Positions 6,683-7,891 of a stretch of DNA of 7,891 nt are shown here, one piece after another. Source of the stretch: Gammaproteobacteria bacterium. GTDB taxonomy: Bacteria > Pseudomonadota > Gammaproteobacteria > Pseudomonadales > DSM-25080. Both the position numbers and the translations under genes were made by a program. The notes beneath the pieces are model-generated. The model was given only the letters and a program-made list of their open reading frames with translations, was not told the origin of the DNA and searched no databases. The stretch's first letter is position 1. Every line of letters starts with the position of its first letter. Location of the stretch: assembly GCA_013372965.1 (NCBI GenBank), contig JABXIR010000102.1:1-7891 (forward strand), in the 5' to 3' direction.

Positions 6683-7207
6683 TTACATCCTTAAACGACC
6701 GCGGGCAAATTTTCCCGCGCCAGAGAGTGCCGCCACACCTCCGGACAAGTGAATATGACAAAGTGCCACAGCAAGCGCATCCGCCGCATCTTCTTTAGGC
6801 GCCGATGGCAGATTCAGCTGACGCTGAACCATGTGCGCCACCGAGAACTTATCGGCATTACCACTACCCGCGACTAATTGCTTTACTTTTCGCGCTTCAT
6901 ACTCGAAAACCGGCAACTGACACTGACCTGCAGCAACCATGATTGCACCACGCGCATGACCGAGCTTTAGAGCTGACTGCGCGTTTTTATTCATAAAGAT
7001 ATCTTCGATGGCGACTTCGTTAGGCTGGTACTCGGAGATGACGGTCACAAGCGACTCAAACAGAACATTGAGACGAGTCGCGAGAGACGCTTCGACTGGC
7101 AGCTTTATGACGCCACTCGTAACGTAAATAGGTTTTCGCTGTGAGGTATCAACCACACCAAAACCAGTTTTTCGCGAGCCAGGATCGACACCAAGAACCA
7201 GTGACAT
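6683..7207 (-). CDS. ruvC: Holliday junction resolvase RuvC
   Basis: Dimeric RNase H-fold endonuclease that cuts Holliday junctions symmetrically with Mg2+. It has 174 residues (173 in E. coli). The four catalytic acids are all present: Asp8 in LGVDPGSRKTGFGV, Glu68 in VAIEDIF, and Asp140 and Asp143 in KEDAADALAVALCH. NKNAQSALKLGHARG (73-87) and FEYEARKVKQLVAGSGNADK (101-120) are the conserved dimer and DNA-binding segments. The ATG at 7207 follows a 125-base gap from yebC and is the first gene of a tightly packed unit reaching tolB. Its Shine-Dalgarno is weak (GGAT about 11 bases upstream) and lies within the putative LexA box. In E. coli ruvC sits apart from the SOS-regulated ruvAB; here it leads the operon. 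Confidence 0.97.
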   Translation of the reverse strand: MSLVLGVDPGSRKTGFGVVDTSQRKPIYVTSGVIKLPVEASLATRLNVLFESLVTVISEYQPNEVAIEDIFMNKNAQSALKLGHARGAIMVAAGQCQLPVFEYEARKVKQLVAGSGNADKFSVAHMVQRQLNLPSAPKEDAADALAVALCHIHLSGGVAALSGAGKFARGRLRM

Positions 7208-7208
7208 G

Positions 7209-7224
7209 CTGTGTATTTATCCAG
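7209..7224. promoter_or_regulatory. Putative LexA (SOS) box before ruvC
   Basis: On the minus strand this reads CTGGATAAATACACAG. It matches the gammaproteobacterial LexA consensus CTGTATATATATACAG at 13 of 16 positions, including a perfect ACAG half and CTG of the other. Read on the plus strand it is CTGT-N8-CCAG. It ends one base before the ruvC ATG, so LexA bound here would block transcription or an emerging promoter complex. The E. coli ruvAB operator, as I recall it, also has a CTGG half-site. Position before an SOS-type recombination operon supports the call. Confidence 0.65.
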
Positions 7225-7229
7225 TTGTT

Positions 7230-7259
7230 TTTATGATTTCTGAGTGTACCACACCCCAA
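7230..7259 (-). promoter_or_regulatory. Candidate ruvC promoter region
   Basis: Between the yebC terminator and ruvC, two minus-strand candidates are visible. One is an extended -10, TGG-TACACT (7251-7243), without a good -35. The other is TTGGGG (7259-7254), an 18-base spacer and CATAAA (7235-7230). Either would start transcription just upstream of or within the LexA box. Neither is close to consensus, so the exact promoter is uncertain. That a promoter lies in this gap is inferred from the terminator and the start of a new gene unit. Confidence 0.4.
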
Positions 7260-7276
7260 CTGAAATGGTACCGTCA

Positions 7277-7304
7277 TTAAAAAGGCGAGCTGTGAAGCTC
7301 GCCC
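7277..7304 (-). terminator. Rho-independent terminator of yebC
   Basis: GGCGAGC (7284-7290) and GCTCGCC (7297-7303) are perfect 7-base inverted arms with a six-base loop. On the minus strand the hairpin is followed directly by TTTTTAAT (7283-7276). It starts about 30 bases after the yebC stop codon. This is a clear intrinsic terminator for transcription arriving from yebC, separating it from ruvC. On the plus strand no T-run follows, so it is one-directional. Confidence 0.9.
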
Positions 7305-7332
7305 GATGTCGGTCAGCGCGTTTTGAAGCACT

Positions 7333-7891
7333 TTAACCGAGCTGACGAAGTACCTCTTCAGGAATATTCGCATTGGTGAAGACAGCCTGAACATCATCAA
7401 GATCTTCAAGCGCGTCGATGAGACCCAAGACCTTCTCTGCACCATCGAGATCTAAATCGACCTCAATTGAAGCAACCATTGCGACCTCAGCACTTTCGAC
7501 TTCAAAACCCGCTTGAGTGAGCGCGCTTTTAACTGCCGAAAGCTCAGTCCAGTCACACGTGACTTCCACAACATCGCCTGATAGTACAACGTCATCAGCA
7601 CCCGCTTCTAACGCCTCGTCAAGTACTGCATCTTCATCGCTAGACGCCACAACCAACTGACCGACACGTGTAAATAAGTACGCAACTGAGCCGTCGGTGC
7701 CCAAGCTACCGCCGCGCTTCGAAAAACAATGACGAACCTCGGCAACCGTTCGATTTCGATTATCTGTCAATGTTTCAACGAGCACCGCCACTCCACCGGG
7801 AGCGTAGCCTTCGTAGGTTATTTCATCGTAATTATCGCCTTCAGCATCACCCGCGCCACGCGCTATCGCCTTATCGATGGTGTCGCGCTTC
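7333..7891 (-). CDS. yebC: YebC/PmpR-family protein (TACO1 family), N-terminus outside window
   Basis: The reading frame is open from the right edge: translation of 7890-7792 gives KRDTIDKAIARGAGDAEGDN and then YDEITYEGYAPGG before the next GTG at 7791. About 185 residues are present out of roughly 245, so about 60 N-terminal residues lie outside. Visible family hallmarks are the TYEGYAPGGVAVLVETLTDNRNRT segment, the VRHCFSKRGGSLGTDGSVAYLF segment, and a C-terminal domain ending in PEEVLRQLG. The family has been described both as a transcriptional regulator (PmpR in Pseudomonas, at the same locus) and as a ribosome-associated translation factor akin to mitochondrial TACO1; recent work favours relief of stalling on proline-rich stretches. 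The sequence does not choose between these. It ends in TAA and is followed by a strong terminator. Confidence 0.95.
   Translation of the reverse strand, partial: KRDTIDKAIARGAGDAEGDNYDEITYEGYAPGGVAVLVETLTDNRNRTVAEVRHCFSKRGGSLGTDGSVAYLFTRVGQLVVASSDEDAVLDEALEAGADDVVLSGDVVEVTCDWTELSAVKSALTQAGFEVESAEVAMVASIEVDLDLDGAEKVLGLIDALEDLDDVQAVFTNANIPEEVLRQLG

Noticed and set aside
6681..6761. N-terminal extension of RuvA by 27 residues from a TTG
   Set aside because: It lies entirely within ruvC. The ATG at 6680 has a good Shine-Dalgarno and gives the normal RuvA N-terminus.
7149..7445. 98-codon minus-strand open frame spanning the end of yebC, the terminator and the start of ruvC
   Set aside because: It runs through a clear terminator hairpin and overlaps two well-recognised genes in another frame. 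Its translation shows no family features.
1..7891. CRISPR array, insertion sequence, prophage, toxin-antitoxin or defence genes
   Set aside because: Every long frame on the coding strand is accounted for by the yebC-ruv-tol-pal cluster. I saw no spaced direct repeats, transposase motifs or foreign-looking genes.

Overview
The window holds a conserved housekeeping cluster of a gammaproteobacterium. All genes lie on the minus strand, so the biological order runs from high to low coordinates: yebC (cut by the right edge) - terminator - ruvC - ruvA - ruvB - ybgC - tolQ - tolR - tolA - tolB - pal - cpoB (ybgF). From memory, this is the order in Pseudomonas and related gammaproteobacteria. The moderate GC content by eye and the free use of TTG/GTG starts fit a marine or other non-enteric gammaproteobacterium. 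I cannot name the genus from the sequence.

Region by region: 7333-7891 is the C-terminal three quarters of yebC, followed by a textbook rho-independent terminator at 7277-7304. The 7208-7276 interval carries promoter-like sequence and a good LexA (SOS) box candidate that touches the ruvC start codon. ruvC, ruvA and ruvB encode the Holliday-junction resolvasome. They run into ybgC (acyl-CoA thioesterase) and tolQRAB with gaps or overlaps of at most 13 bases, so 1519-7207 looks like one transcription unit. A 50-base gap with a perfect TATAAT hexamer and an A/T-rich palindrome separates tolB from pal. pal and cpoB follow 19 bases apart. The leftmost 114 bases contain no gene, only A/T-rich inverted repeats and a possible promoter reading out of the window.

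Functionally there are two machines. RuvA and RuvB migrate Holliday junctions and RuvC cuts them. TolQ-TolR form the proton-driven inner-membrane motor, TolA spans the periplasm, and TolB and Pal link it to the outer membrane and peptidoglycan. CpoB modulates the system and YbgC is its usual genomic companion. Together these constrict the outer membrane at division.

I do not see a previously undescribed system here. The points that merit a second look are: the SOS box placed so that it may control ruvCAB and, by read-through, the Tol motor; an unusually short TolA whose usual long helical domain is replaced by a Pro/Glu-rich linker; a hairpin that could mask the tolQ ribosome binding site; and the putative pal promoter with its palindrome. 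Several start codons (pal, tolR, ruvA, ruvB, ybgC) are placed downstream of the longest possible start, for reasons given in each entry.
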